Shown: piece after piece, positions 12,423-24,600 of the stretch
Layout: the number at the start of each line of letters is the position of its first letter
Numbering within the stretch: the first letter of the stretch is position 1
Assembly: GCA_902702965.1 (NCBI GenBank)
Contig: CACRXP010000010.1
Location: 210,377 to 274,376, forward strand
From: Spirometra erinaceieuropaei
Taxonomy: Eukaryota > Platyhelminthes > Cestoda > Diphyllobothriidea > Diphyllobothriidae
Direction of reading: 5' to 3'
Length of the DNA stretch: 64,000 nucleotides
Made by a program: the position numbers and the translations under genes
The notes under the pieces: generated by a model
Databases searched by the model: none
What the model was told of the DNA's origin: nothing
What the model saw: only the letters and a program-made list of their open reading frames with translations

Positions 12423-12449
12423 CCACACACACACACCCACGCACACGCG
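12423..12449. repeat. CA-rich microsatellite
   Basis: An imperfect CA repeat interrupted by CCCACG. A GTGTGTGTG word lies about 100 bases upstream in inverted sense (about 12328). Confidence 0.8.
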
Positions 12450-13829
12450 ACTATGTGTGATTCAGTCACCGGACATCGGCCGTACTTGTGGACACTACCT
12501 GCGCCACGTGAGCGCTGGAAGAACGATGCTCTGCCTGATGCGAGAATATGACCTCATTTCACGGATACTTACAGTTTCTGCAATTTAGACGAAGTTTAAA
12601 TAGAGCTTGGGTGTTGCTAAACCTGGAGACCCTTGATTGCTTTTAAAACTAAGTACCCTAGGTGAGAAAAGGCGCACAAAACAGGACTGTGTTGTAGCAG
12701 TCTGGGTACTAAGGCAGCGGGGTGGTGACTGCCTTCTTCTGATTGGCTACTTGAAGGGCTTGGAGCGTGAGGCAAAAATAAGCAGGAAGATCCAGAAGGA
12801 AAGTCAATTTCATAATACCATCAAAACCGGGGAGCGAGCTTCATGCGTTCTTTTCGGGGTTTTTATAATACATCCCGAGTTATCTGAAAGGGCTATAACT
12901 CGGAACAGCGCGTGAGCGAACTATTTCGAGTATGCTTTTGAAAAGTAGCGTTCAGGCTTGCGGCGTTTTGATTCGCCAATAGGAGCGTGAAAGAATCCCC
13001 CTTCAAACAACATGCCGTGACCTTGATTTAGGATGTGCATAGGTTGGCTTCTTAAAATAACGAGGAAAAAACACAGGCCAAAAATAACACGGAACATGTC
13101 ATCGCAAACTAGGATTAAAGTCTGCCAGCAGAACAGGATGCCTGTTGTGCATATTAATGTTGGTTTTGAAAGCTGCCACAGTTTGTCATGCCGTAGTTCT
13201 CTGTTACCACCAAGACCTCTTATTACTTCCTCCACTGCCCTATCGCTTCTACTAGCCCAGCTTAGGCTCAGATCAGCGCTCAGTTTAGATCTTATCCTCT
13301 TGCAGAATGAACATGAAAATATTTTGGTCAGTTAAAAACCACAGCTTCTTCTCCTCTTCCAAGTAGAAAAAACAGGTTCGCCCAGCCCGAAACGGATTCG
13401 CAACACATTGCTTACAAAGAAAATCAATGGCTTATTTCGAATTCCAGCCCTCCTCCTCCGGTTCAAGTACTGACAATTTTTAGGCTTTTGGACAGCTTAA
13501 ATGAGCGTCGATGGTTAGGGATTTGGCATTCTGATGATCTAAAGGAAACGCGAACAGCAGAAAATCACTGTGGTCAGAATGAAGATATTCGTTCTCAAAT
13601 CGGAGGCGTTTGGAAATGAAGGAAAGGCGCACTTTAAAAGTTGTATGAAATTTACCTGACTTTTATATCCAGTCTAACAAATAACATGACACTACGCGGT
13701 CTTGTGGAATACTGAAGCCGTATTTTCGATTCTACTTTTCTGTCATTCATTTAACTGAGTTGGTAACTGCACAACTTATACTTTTATGTCAACAGGCCCC
13801 GATTAATGTCGATTATAATGACTGTGATT

Positions 13830-13990
13830 CTATTAGTAGAAGTATTGGTAACGGCGGTGGCCTTGCTGCTACGACTATTTTAAGCACCAATAGTATGAGT
13901 AGTGTAAGACCTAATAATGACAGTGGTAATAATCGCTGCATCAGTAGTAGTTAAAGCAACAGTAGTAGTTGTGATAGTACTAAGTGATAG
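13830..13990. repeat. Degenerate AGT-rich triplet tract
   Basis: AGT, GTA and AAT triplets recur throughout, in keeping with a decayed trinucleotide microsatellite. The minus and plus frames across it are Ser/Thr/Asn rich for this reason. Confidence 0.6.
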
Positions 13991-14213
13991 TCGTAGTTGA
14001 TGGAGTGATTTTTACCGCGTCAACAAGGGGGGTGACCTCACGGCGCCAGCATTGAAGCGGGGCCATGTTGTCTGCTATCGCAAAAGTTTCTGATCGGATT
14101 TTAATTCCCTTAAACGGAGACGGGGTTGTATGCTTGTCAGCCATCAAACCCGATCCGATCATTCAGTCTCCAGTCGATCTGAATCGACCGTGCGACTGAT
14201 GTAGGCCTTCTAG

Positions 14214-14546
14214 TACAAAACTTAAAGAAGACGTAATTTTCTACCGAGTGAGCAAAAGAATGAATATTTTTATGCATGTTTTTCATGAACTATAAAGGAA
14301 TTTTTAAGGATATCAAAAATCAATGAGAAACATTCATGCTAATTAAGTAGTTATTTTTTACAGAATGTGGTTTTTGCATGCGGATGGAAAGAAATTCGTT
14401 CGAAAGCCGGCATCTCGAAGTAACTGAACTATTAAAGAATCATGCTGCATGATGATTGATTTTAAAACTCTACTTAAGTAATCCTTTCGAGAGGAAAACG
14501 CATTTCAAAATTTCGGTTAACATTTCATGATTTAGCACACCTACTG
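14214..14546. mobile_element. Foldback element copy 3 (solitary right arm)
   Basis: About 333 bp match the right arm of copy 2: ACTTAAAGAAGACG-type start, TTTTTATGCATGTTTT, CTACTTAAGTAATCC, and the end TTTAGCACACCTACTG|TA with TA flank. No left arm is present nearby, so this is a solo arm left by deletion or recombination. Confidence 0.8.
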
Positions 14547-14669
14547 TACGTTATATGGAAACGGTAGGGCCTGAAAACTGTATGAAAGCCAATGTGTGTG
14601 CCAGAGTAGATGCAGATGCATTCACGCGTAACGGTAAGGACAATGTTGTAAGATGGCCTTGAAAAAATA

Positions 14670-14830
14670 CTCAAGTGCTCTAGGATGATAGTTTAGGGTA
14701 TACTTACTGTTCGACCATTGAAGTTGGCCGTTATAAGCGTTTTAGAGGGGTTTCTGGTATTCGTGGATTTCAGCTATTCGAGGATAGATGTAGTCTCTAA
14801 CCCCCGCGCAAACCGCGGGTAGCTGTAACG
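14670..14830. mobile_element. Partial MITE, pogo/Tigger-like ends (copy A)
   Basis: This stretch is an inverted, diverged match to 15414-15575 (shared words: AGGATGATAGTTTA against TACCATCCTAAAA reversed, TTATAAGCG, TTTAGAGGGG, CGTGGATTTCAGCTATTCG). It ends GGGTAGCTG|TA, a decayed inverse of the TA|CAGTCGACC end of copy B. The end motif resembles pogo-type elements, but the family assignment is a guess. Confidence 0.55.
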
Positions 14831-15273
14831 ACTTTCGTACCCCTCTGCTGTGGATTCTCAAAGGTGCAAAAAAGCCAACCACCTCCACTAATCCAATCAA
14901 AATTCTTAATGAAGTGTGACTGATAGATGTGGAGGCACCCCCGTATTGAGCTGTGTAATAGGGAAAGATTGTTTTTAGCTCAGGTTTTTACTTAATATTG
15001 TGTGAGACTGCAAAACGAATTGGCAAAAACCTACTCACCTTGCGTTCGGCCAAGCTTAGTGAATTACACATGGGAAAACCGGGACTTATGTAATCTGTAA
15101 ATTTTGGTCGATTTTCGTCGTCCATGTTAATTCTAGCCCCTTTTATAGAAAAGATGAACAAAACACTCATTTCTCATATATATTTTTCAAAGTACCGTCT
15201 TCTCTAAACAGAGTACTCTCCAGAAAGGATGTATTTCGCTTTTTAAATGACCTGTAATTCTCAGAATCTTCTA

Positions 15274-16369
15274 TAGTCAGCGATCAGTCTCCTAAGATAT
15301 TGACTGAAATTCTGAAATGCGTCTTTGACAGGAAGGATTACTTGTGCGGGGTCGTACTATTGATTATCAGGAGGCGCGTTTCTTCTTTAAACTTTATGAA
15401 CAAAGAAAGGGTATACAGTCGACCGCAAGCGTTCGCGGGCGCTTGGGACCCACAGCTATTCGCGTAAAACTGAAATCCGCGAACACTTAAGACCCCTCTA
15501 AAGATTCTTATAACCGCCGATTTCGATGTTCAAACACCAAATATACCTTAAATTACCATCCTAAAACACTCATTTATTTGCTGTGTTTACGCTAATATTA
15601 ATGTTTGAAAATTAGTAAACTATTTAATCATAAAAGTCCATTTTGTCAAAAACGGTAAATAAGATGCTAAGCGAATATTTCACATATGTTTCATAAAAAG
15701 ATAGAATTCGCGAATAAATGAATTCGCGAATACTGAAGCTAGGAAAGGCGACGGCCAACCGTACTTAGGTTTTGAAAACTTATTCCAGTTCTCTGAACAT
15801 CCGTTGCATTTGTCTTTACGATTTAGGGTGTACAAGCTGTTTACATTCCGCATAGGGAAAGCTGTGAACTCCCCATGCCAGTAATAAGAAATCTTATAAT
15901 CTCCATAGAACTTTGCAATTGATATGGACTGTACTCTATACTTCATGAGAAGCATTAATAAACGAACAGATGCGTGCTGTTTTGGCGGGCTTTGCTCAGT
16001 CTCGTAAGATCGCATGACTATATCTTTTCTTAAAACTTCAAAATACCCTTTCTTCAAGGACGAACTTTGGAGAGGACGTAATTTGCTATTAAAAGAGTAC
16101 AGCAAAGGATATTTTACATTTATTTTATAAGAGCGTTGGGAATCAACTGAAAAAGTACATCCTACGTACGTAGTCATTTTTTATTGACTGCGGTTTCAGA
16201 AGACTGCCTGGAAGAGATGTATTTAAAGACCAATATTCAGGCGTGGCTGAGACACCATGGGTATGTACCGCATTATAGCCAGTACTACGACCCCGCATAA
16301 GTGTTCCTTCCTGGTCGAAGACCAATTTCAAGGTTTCAGTCAATATCACATGAGGTCGTTCACTGACTG
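15274..16369. mobile_element. Foldback element copy 4 (old, with nested MITE)
   Basis: Left arm about 15274-15390 and right arm about 16010-16369 pair imperfectly; the matching word GATATTGACTGAAA lies just inside both ends, and the outer ends read AGTCAGCGATCAG and CGTTCACTGACTG. The loop segment about 15890-16010 matches the loop of copy 1 (GTACAT/CTTCATGAG words in the same order), so the whole element, not only the arms, is homologous. It is the most diverged copy. A second element (15414-15768) is inserted in it. Confidence 0.7.
15414..15768. mobile_element. MITE nested in foldback copy 4, pogo/Tigger-like ends (copy B)
   Basis: Starts TA|CAGTCGACCGCAAGCG and ends GGCCAACCG|TA, ends that pair imperfectly and are flanked by TA. 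CGCGAATA and TTCGCGAA words recur in its interior. The left half matches copy A at 14670-14830 in inverse orientation. No transposase frame. Confidence 0.5.
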
Positions 16370-16439
16370 CCCATCAATGCAAATCACAAAATTCCGAATG
16401 ATAGAGAATACGCGCGGCCCAGGTAATTGCATAGAATAA

Positions 16440-17210
16440 GACGGGAAGGCGATCGCTGGGACCAATGGTTTATTTTTCCGACGTTTCGAACTCTCACGCG
16501 AACCCATCGTCAAGGAATGAAAAAACTGTACAGCTCGTCGTGTATTTAGCACACCTCTGCCGGGGGTGACCTCTAGCTGCGCTGTTGATTTGTTCACGCA
16601 GTACTTGATAGGCGATTGGCAGATCGATATGTCGATTAATCGCGTCCTCAGTTGAGTGCCACGCTTCCTGCAGCAGGCGCGCAACTCGGTTGTCTGACTG
16701 TCCTAGTATTCTCACGCTCCCAACGTCAAAGGCGTGTCCTGGCGAGGAGGCGTGGGCGGCTACCAAAGAGAGTTTATCCTTCCGTCTCACGGCCAATTCA
16801 TGCTCATGCAATCTCGTGCGGACCTGTTTTCCGGTTTCACCAACATAACTGGCCTGACCGCAATTGCAGTCTATGCGGTAAATGACCCCCGATTTCCGAT
16901 TTATGGGAATCGGATCCTTGGGCTGCATGAGTTGCCGGCGGATTGTGGCTTCAGGTCTGTGCGCGACGCCGATCCCAAATTCGCTCACCAGTCTGGCGAA
17001 TTCTTCTGACAAACCAGCTACGTACGGCACTGGGCGCCAGCATTTCGGTTTCGGCTGCTCCTTCGATTTTCTTCCCCGAGTTTCTCGCCTGCACTTTTCG
17101 ACGAAATTCCCAGGGTAGCCGTTCATGGTGAAGAGTTTCCTCAGGAACTGAGCCAGTGCGACCCGTATGGAGTGCAGAACTTTACGGCCATGAAAATGGG
17201 ATCAAGGAGT
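16440..17210 (-). mobile_element. Penelope-like element, 3' part with GIY-YIG endonuclease domain
   Basis: A 210-residue minus-strand open frame (17126-16494) contains a GIY-YIG nuclease domain: GVIY at residues 80-83, SYVGET around 93-98, the conserved Arg in RTRLHEH around 103-109, a His near 125 and the catalytic-type Glu in LLQEAWH at about 154. The upstream NGYPGNF segment is typical of the linker between reverse transcriptase and endonuclease in Penelope-like elements. Frameshifted continuation to about 17210 suggests the RT was lost by 5' truncation. Downstream, AATAAACC and CCGACGTTTCGAA (16465-16490) match the kind of tail seen beside such elements. The domain itself is unbroken, but without RT the element is not autonomous. 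Confidence 0.85.
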
Positions 17211-17320
17211 CCCCGAGGAAGACAAGGGAGACTGGGATGGCCACCTCTGGCTTATTATCCGTCGTCAGTCAACCCGCGTTCCCTGGTTATCGCACGACGG
17301 GACGAGCGTGGCTCACAGCC
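17209..17320 (+). repeat. Dispersed repeat R, copy 1
   Basis: Contains GACAAGGGAGACTGGGATGG followed by CCACCTCTGGCTTATTA and CGTCGTCAG. Diverged copies lie at 54944-55030, 55160-55250 (inverted) and 62811-62890. Near some copies there is a tRNA-like SINE, so this may be the body of the same composite element. Confidence 0.6.
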
Positions 17321-20300
17321 TAAAATGGTGAACGCATTTCCGAAGTAAGTTACTATTTGCGATCAAAACCGATAGAACAGAGGGCCTTTTGATCAAATCG
17401 TTGGACTTAATAACACTCCCTGTTTGAAGAACGCAGAGTCGGGGCTCAGATGCGAAAAACTGGGTTTGGGTAGGACCAGTTTATGACGGCTAAGAAGCCT
17501 TGTGTTTGTCTTCTGTTCGCTATGCGACTGCCTGCGAAAACTCGGTACTGAGTCCTAAGGCAAAATGGGACAGGCATGTCGCGTAATTTCATCGGTGAAC
17601 GAGCTTTCAGCACAAAAGAATGTCATTTTATGTGGTCATCGAGGGTCGTACTCACTTTTCTCAGAGAAAATATGAAATGTACAGGGCGCAAAAGTTATGA
17701 GGAAGTGACTGCGTGGATTTTTTTTAAAAAAGCTACACAAATGCGAGACTGCGTTTATAAATCACAAAACTCCTTTCCTTTAAGCACACATTTTTAAGAT
17801 AACGTACATATTTTGAACACAGATATGCATTTGGAGCTAACTGTGCTTCCAGTCTATAAAACACGAGGCGAAAAATTTATATGTGTATATATGTACATAT
17901 ATGTCAACCGAAAATCACTTAAATAGATACAAACTACTTAAATGACGAACTTTTTGCGATTACAGGTGAGAAAATGTTCATATGCTATATTATTCCGAAT
18001 ATATGCGCTTCATCAGTCCCCCAAAGACTGTACGGACTTGTTTCAAACTTTTTATTAAAACTTTATGTGTACACGACCGCTTTCTTCTTTTATAAAATTC
18101 GCGTTATGTTGTCTTGTCGCAATGTACAATTTTGTTACGATTTTTTATCGAAACCTGTGTGTTGTTTTCTTCAAATTATATCAGAAATGACTTCTTATGT
18201 GCCGAGATGGCTATATTTCAAATTTTGTAATCGATATGTCTAAGAAGAGCCAAGTTTGAGCAATAAATAATTTTTGTAGAAAAACAACGGCGCTTTAGAA
18301 ACTGAAAGTCCTCTTGGGCTTGTAACAATTCAAGCCTAAAAATTATGACCACCGCCTTTCTGAATGATGCCGCGATGTCCTCCGCCACATGAGTCGATTA
18401 TTAAAGGGTAGGCACTTTGCTCTTTGTCAAAAAATGCTGCAGAGTACACGTGACATTTGCTGCAAGAGTTCTTAAAGCTGGCTGTAAATGCGTGCCTAGT
18501 CGACTTTCCTAATTTAGACCGAACATGCTGTGTTCAGATGTAAACTTCTTTTACGCAGACAAATAGCTTAAAATTACCCTCCGCACCAGAACTAATATTG
18601 TGACTATTTTCATCATCCCTTAAGTATGATCTGGCGGACTGAAGGTAATAATTATCAGTTCGCATGGTAAAGAAGCTTCCGCTCTTGAAGTACTTTTAGT
18701 TGTTCATTGTCAGCGTTATTTCTCCTGGAGCGTTTAATTAAAAAACTGACTTGTTTGCGTTTCCCTAGCGCAAAAAAACACTTGACTGCGCTTTCACAAA
18801 AAAACGTGTAAATGTGGGACCGACTTTACGTTCCCCTAAGGAGGAACAACGCGTTTTAACTCTCTGAACCGGAATTCTAACCAGAGATGAAAAGTTGTAG
18901 GCATTGGGTAGACGTCTTAAGAAGCGCAGGGTTCAAAAACGAAAAGTCTACGTGATCGCTTCAACCATCTGGCATCCTGCAACACTGCCGCCGATGCCCC
19001 CCCCCCCAACTGTTCAGTCGTCAGGATTCAGAACCCGTCTCGGACACACGTACACGAGGTCTGCTCTCCCAATGCTACCATTGATGGCCGGATATACGAA
19101 TAGCTCGCAGCTCTGAGCCAAGAACAAAGAGGAGAACGGATCAAGACTCGTGTCCTTTTTATAGATTGTCGTCGGAATTTACACCATCGCGCATTACGTC
19201 TGGATAGTTAGATTCTTAGGCGTGGTGGCTATTAGCAAGTCTGGGAGAATACAATGAAACTGCAAATGAAACACATACTCCACTGGTGAGCTTCAACATT
19301 TGCAAGAAAACTGAGTCGATACAATCCACGGTTCCTTAGGGGGACCGACAATAATAACATGCTCGTGTGTAAGGCTCGCAAAAGTCGGTGAAATCATGAT
19401 CAGAAAAAAATCCGCCAGTTATACCTTGGGAGTTGGCTTTTCGGGGTAGGGCTGGCAAAGTCTAAGCCCCAGCGACCATTTGGTGGTAAGACGCACTCGG
19501 AAAAACGGTGTCCTTCTTAGACGGTCTAGGTCCGAAGGAGAGAATGATTTATGTTCAAATTTCTCCTATGCGTATATGCGTGCTCTAGTTTTACGTCCCT
19601 TTACAGGCTTTTAAAAGCAAGTAAGGAACGAGACGTTGAGTAAATGCAGAGCAATGGAAACGTATAAAAAGGTTGTCTGAAAAGACGACGTTGAAACTAG
19701 TGTCGACCAACACTGGAACGACAAGCCCTGATTGGTTTCCAGTAATCCGCCCTTTCTGTTCCAATTCTGGGTGATTAAGCTTTCAAAACTTACGAAACGT
19801 TTCAGTAGCAAAAGAGGCTTCCCTTTGGGGTTCTTCACAGTAACGTAATCCATGTTTTCCAACAGTAGCTTTTAAGGAGGCATATATACTGAGACATCAT
19901 ATTTTGACCAGTGGCCTCTGAGAAAACTGACTGACCACCTACAGCCGTCCGAAACTTGCAGAAAATTTACGCACCCCTAAATAAGTGACTGTTTCCCAGG
20001 TGCGATCGTCGTAATCTGTAGAACAAGCATCACAGCAGAGTCCGAATATTTCACTGCATTGACGATTGTATTCCGTAAGCGAGCCCAAGTAGGTAACGTG
20101 TTCTGGTACTTAGTCGATACCTCATGAAGCCATCGGGCAGTCATCCTTAACGGCACTTATTAAATAATAAACATATTCTATGCCAGGCGGAATCATTTTA
20201 AAAGATTCAAGAACGTATTATTTTTGCGACCTCGTTGCCATTTTTCGCAGACATTTCATCAATGTAATGCGCGATAGCCATGAGCACTTTGCTGATGTGA

Positions 20301-20427
20301 TGTGTGACGTTGTGTCCAATATGGGCGGGAAACTTCCTTGAGACGACATGGGGAAATGTAAGACAGGGCAATCTTACAGCAGAGTAGGATTTCACTAGCG
20401 TTTACATGAGTGAAGGTAGGCGATTTT
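17321..20427. other. Intergenic stretch, nothing recognised
   Basis: AT-rich, with short frames only. A TATATGTACATATATG palindromic AT tract lies at about 17880-17905 and a short C run at about 18997-19006. I see no repeat copy or exon. Confidence 0.5.
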
Positions 20428-20460
20428 GAAGAAGAAGAAGAAGAAGAAGAAGAAGGAGAA
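20428..20460. repeat. (GAA)n microsatellite
   Basis: Near-perfect GAA units ending in a GGA interruption. Confidence 0.95.
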
Positions 20461-20935
20461 GCAGTTTGGCACAAAAACACGGTTTCTTCCAGTATTAAAC
20501 ATGACCTTGTCCCAAGGTCCAATAGATGCCCCCAGGAATTAAGCGCGCGGTAACCTATGGTCCAGTGGGTGCATATTCATCTGTCGGACAGGGAACGCTC
20601 CTGATAGGGACATGTGCAAATACAAGTTGACTAGCTTCCCCAGCAGAATAAGGCAGTCATCAAAAAAGAAAACTGACTACCGAGGAGGCCACAATTTTTT
20701 CAGGCGTCAGGGTCACTAACCGATTCTGATAGCTATAGGCCCCAATATTCCTCCCCCCCCCCCCCGGCACCACGACAGAGTTTCCAACATTTGCTATCCC
20801 GCAGATTATCTCGGTCGACCATCCGGAATTCGACAACAGCAGTTGTCACGGCAGGACACTGCAATCGCCGATTTCTGATGTCACTGCATGTCTAAGACAT
20901 AGGCCTTGCGTAGTCCGGTGACACGGTTTCAATGA

Positions 20936-20941
20936 TGATGA

Positions 20942-21005
<64 letters not shown>

Positions 21006-21078
21006 GGTGGTGGTGGTGGTGGTGGTGGTGGTGGTGGTGGTGGTGATGGTGGTGGTGGTGATGGTGATGCTGATGGTG
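20936..21078. repeat. Compound triplet microsatellite (ATG, ACG, GGT)
   Basis: A run of GATGAT units passes into about 20 GAC units and then about 20 GGT units with GAT interruptions. The order shows stepwise change of one triplet array into another by single-base variants that then spread. Confidence 0.95.
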
Positions 21079-21559
21079 GCGAGATTACCGTGAACTTTTA
21101 GCCCGTCTCATTTCACAAGGTCCGCACAGAAAAAACCAAAAAAGAGGCTGACAGTAGCTGCCTTTAACGGGTGGGAAAAACGGTTTTGACGAAAGCAGTG
21201 TGGAAGCATTACACGTAATAGCAAGCTGCTCCCCAGAAAGAGGGTTTGGGTGTAGCGAGGGATGACTGTGTGACAGGCGGGTAGCTATGGACTAATTTAT
21301 TATCTTATACCAGACGCGGTGAGTGGGGGTCTCCGTGGCGTAAGCCAATTCATGTGTTTTTTACCGAGGTTTCAAGTTTAGTCATTACCCGCTGTCTGTT
21401 TCAGGGAAACCAGGTGCACTTCCTGTCTGGAACTGCAGACAGATATTTTTTGAATGGTTCTATGTGGCGTACGTCTTTCGGAAAGAGTTTCGCCGCAACG
21501 CCCGCCGAAGTCAATGGATTAAACGTATGGAAGTATTTTCGGTTTAGACGTCAAAACAA

Positions 21560-21560
<1 letters not shown>

Positions 21561-21610
<50 letters not shown>

Positions 21611-21638
21611 GTTGCTGCTGCTGCTGCTGCTGCTGTTG
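21561..21638. repeat. Compound (CTA)n-(CTG)n microsatellite
   Basis: About 16 CTA units are followed by GTTG and CTG units. The long poly-Leu frame over it is an artefact. Confidence 0.95.
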
Positions 21639-21639
21639 T

Positions 21640-24600
21640 AGCTTTTCTCTATCCAAAGGCAGCCACTGAATCACATCGCCGAGGAATATGACTCGCAAAC
21701 ATTCTTTAACTCCAATTCTAAGGCGAATCAGTCAGCAGTGGCAACATGAGCAAAAGGTAATCAAGATTCCCAAAAGATTAGACGAAATGCTACAAGCGAG
21801 GTCTTAACGCGACAAATAGTTATCGCCTGTATGTATCCGAGTGATTTTAGTCAATAATAACTTGGAGAAATAGCGTTGTCATTTCACCCCTAACAGCTAA
21901 GGCCATTTTGTCCGTCCGTCAATTTAATTTCTTGATTTTGGGCTGCTGTCAACGGAATAAGACTTCACACTTATATGTTGTCTTTCTGGAGCTTAGACGA
22001 GGCCAGCAATCCCAATCGCTGATTGGCTAAATGCCCTATAAATGCCACTGGTCTTGACGCTGCTACAGTCTCTGATAACGAAGAAATAAGCCGACTCTCT
22101 TGTCCTCATGCCGTCTCCTTTCTCCTCACGATAAAAAAACACCGTTGGTTCGAGTATTTGGTTCCGTTCGTGATTAAGTGTACTTAAATGAGTAGATATT
22201 CGTGGGCACAGACCACGCCTACATAAACTAAGTTAGCAAGTAAATATGGAGTCGATACTGCGGGTTGTGCAAAGGTTGCCAACATCCCCGGTTATCGTTC
22301 AGTCATCTGCACTGGTGAAGATCACTCCGTTTCAAAAGAGTACCATAAATATAAGCCAAGTGGTCTTCTGATCTGTTCTGCCACATCTGTCATTGAGCTA
22401 GTTAGACTTAAGCAGCACGATCCAGGGCCTTACGGCTGTTCTGAATGGATACTCTTCGCTATGGTCTTCTCTGAAAACGTATTCAGTCCGAAATCGCTCT
22501 TTAAATACACCTAGTAACGAATGCTAAAATTACCGCAGGACAATTTTGGGTAGGTCGACAAGAACAGGCAAAAAACACAGCGTTTGTGTGCAAGTTTAGG
22601 GTTCAAATACTGCATGAATTTATTCCTTTCGGTTTACTTAATCGCGCCCAAAGTCGACATCTTCAGGAATGTATTAACGCTTCCAAAAAGACTTTCTGAC
22701 GAAAGAGATTTGGAGAACTTTAACGCTGGGTCTTCTAGTACCAGTAATAGGTCACTGGCCGGGAGACGAACCATTGCTGGTAACGAACTTCTATAGGCGC
22801 AACAAACGTTTAGCGAATTAATCATCAAAATAACACCAAAGTGACCATGCATGTTGATTTTTTCATCATCTACTTTGCACAAGAAGCAAACCGTCTGCTT
22901 TTTTAACGTTGGGGGCTCCTGTGAGCTTGCTGGCAGGATCCCAGCGAAAAACTGGTCGATTTATAAAACAAAATCCTCTATTGGAGAACCCGACAGAAGG
23001 GACTTGGTAATAATCGCAGGTCGCAGAAAGAAGACCTTACAACCATGTCAGCTGCGGAATTTCTTGTCGTCATAGATGAAGTTCTGCCGAAGCACAAATT
23101 TCCCTCGAAAAAAGCCCCGTACATCGTGTTGCCCTAGTTCGACTCCGTTCGAAGAACACATTTTCGGTCTTCACTGCTTGCTATTTCTCCTGGCTAGATT
23201 TGGATTAATTGCAGATATCGCAAAAGGTCTGAAACCAAAGCACAAGTTTATTGATAGTTCGACCATCGATTTCCATGATGTCCACCGTATACCCCACAGC
23301 AGCAGCAGCGGTCGGAGCAGGGACGGTGACATGCGCAGGGGTTTATAGTGCCGGTGGACTTGCGCTGCATCTACCTACACTCTCTCCTCCTCCCTCGCCC
23401 AAGCCCGGTGTCAAGACAGAGTCAAGAAGACCGCAGACGAGGGTGGCCGCAGGTGGATGGCTCGGACGGATCCTCACCTTGGCGTTCCACCACACCACCA
23501 GTTTATTAATGGATGCCGACAGGCACCCTTAAAACCGCTACTCTGCCCGTTCTTCGCCTGCACATTTCTCCCGTCTGAGAGTATGGAAAGTCAACGTCAC
23601 CACAATCGACGCACCTTGCACAAGATATTGCTTGATGGTCAGGGAAGCCGTTCCAATGCTCATGTGCATTAAGAGTACCATGTGAAGCAGAGATGCCTAC
23701 TGGAGGCGAAGAAAGTGCATTAAGTAAGCGCAACGGTTGCGTGAAGGACCCCAATTAACTGTCAGCAGACTCTGGATCGTGTCCTACGGGAATGGCGTTT
23801 TACGGGTGGGGCAGCACGCCAGACAGTAAGCTGACGAAATGAAAGAAAACCCAGAAATTGCTTGGACTTCTGCCGAAAGTCTTGTCGCAAGCCATCGCAT
23901 GGCAACAGAAATGGCGCGTTAATTAAAAACTAAACAGAAAGCAAATTTTCAAAAAATAGCAGAGTTTGAGCGATGGTTTGAGGTCATGGGAAGTAACCGT
24001 TGTCTGGATTTTAGTGTTTATAGTGGTCTATAAATGGATACCAAGATTAGACCCCATATGACGCGGTTCACCGTTTACCGATGGTTAATTAGGGTCCTTC
24101 ACCCTACCGTTGCTGTAACTAATCGTAATGGTTCCTTCTCAACTGATGTGACACCTGAGTCGGCCTTATGTGGGCCAACTACACGTTGTGGGGACAAGTC
24201 CGTATGTGGCAGGTCTATTAGGGTAATTTTACTCAGAACTACACATATTTCAGTGTAGAAATCACTTCTTCTATTCCCATTCCGAGCTGCTTTTTCGTTG
24301 TAAAACATTGAAAAAAGGCTCCTTTTATTTATATGATTATATGAAAAACGAAATTCAAAAAGACCGTTATTTAGAAAAGTAAGAGGACTTGTCATGAAGC
24401 CCAATCAATCGAACTGCCTATTCACGCTGAATGTTAATCAACAGAAGCGAAGCATGTGAATCGCCGTGAAATCGCCCACCCACCACTTCCCTTAATTGGA
24501 CTGGTGGTTCTCCTGAATCGCAAGTCAAAAGACACGGCTGCTAAGATGCCGTTCAATTTGAACAAACAAAGATATGCTCTGATAGTCAGGTGGGCACGAC

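Larger units (their letters stand above)
11841..14213. other. Intergenic stretch, no supported gene
   Basis: Contains a CA-rich microsatellite and an AGT-rich tract listed separately. The open frames at 12637-12915 and 13033-13335 have no recognisable domain, splice partner or bias. Confidence 0.5.

Noticed and set aside
21354..21641. 95-residue frame ending in a long poly-Leu run
   Set aside because: The Leu run is the translation of the CTA/CTG microsatellite; the rest has no recognised domain.
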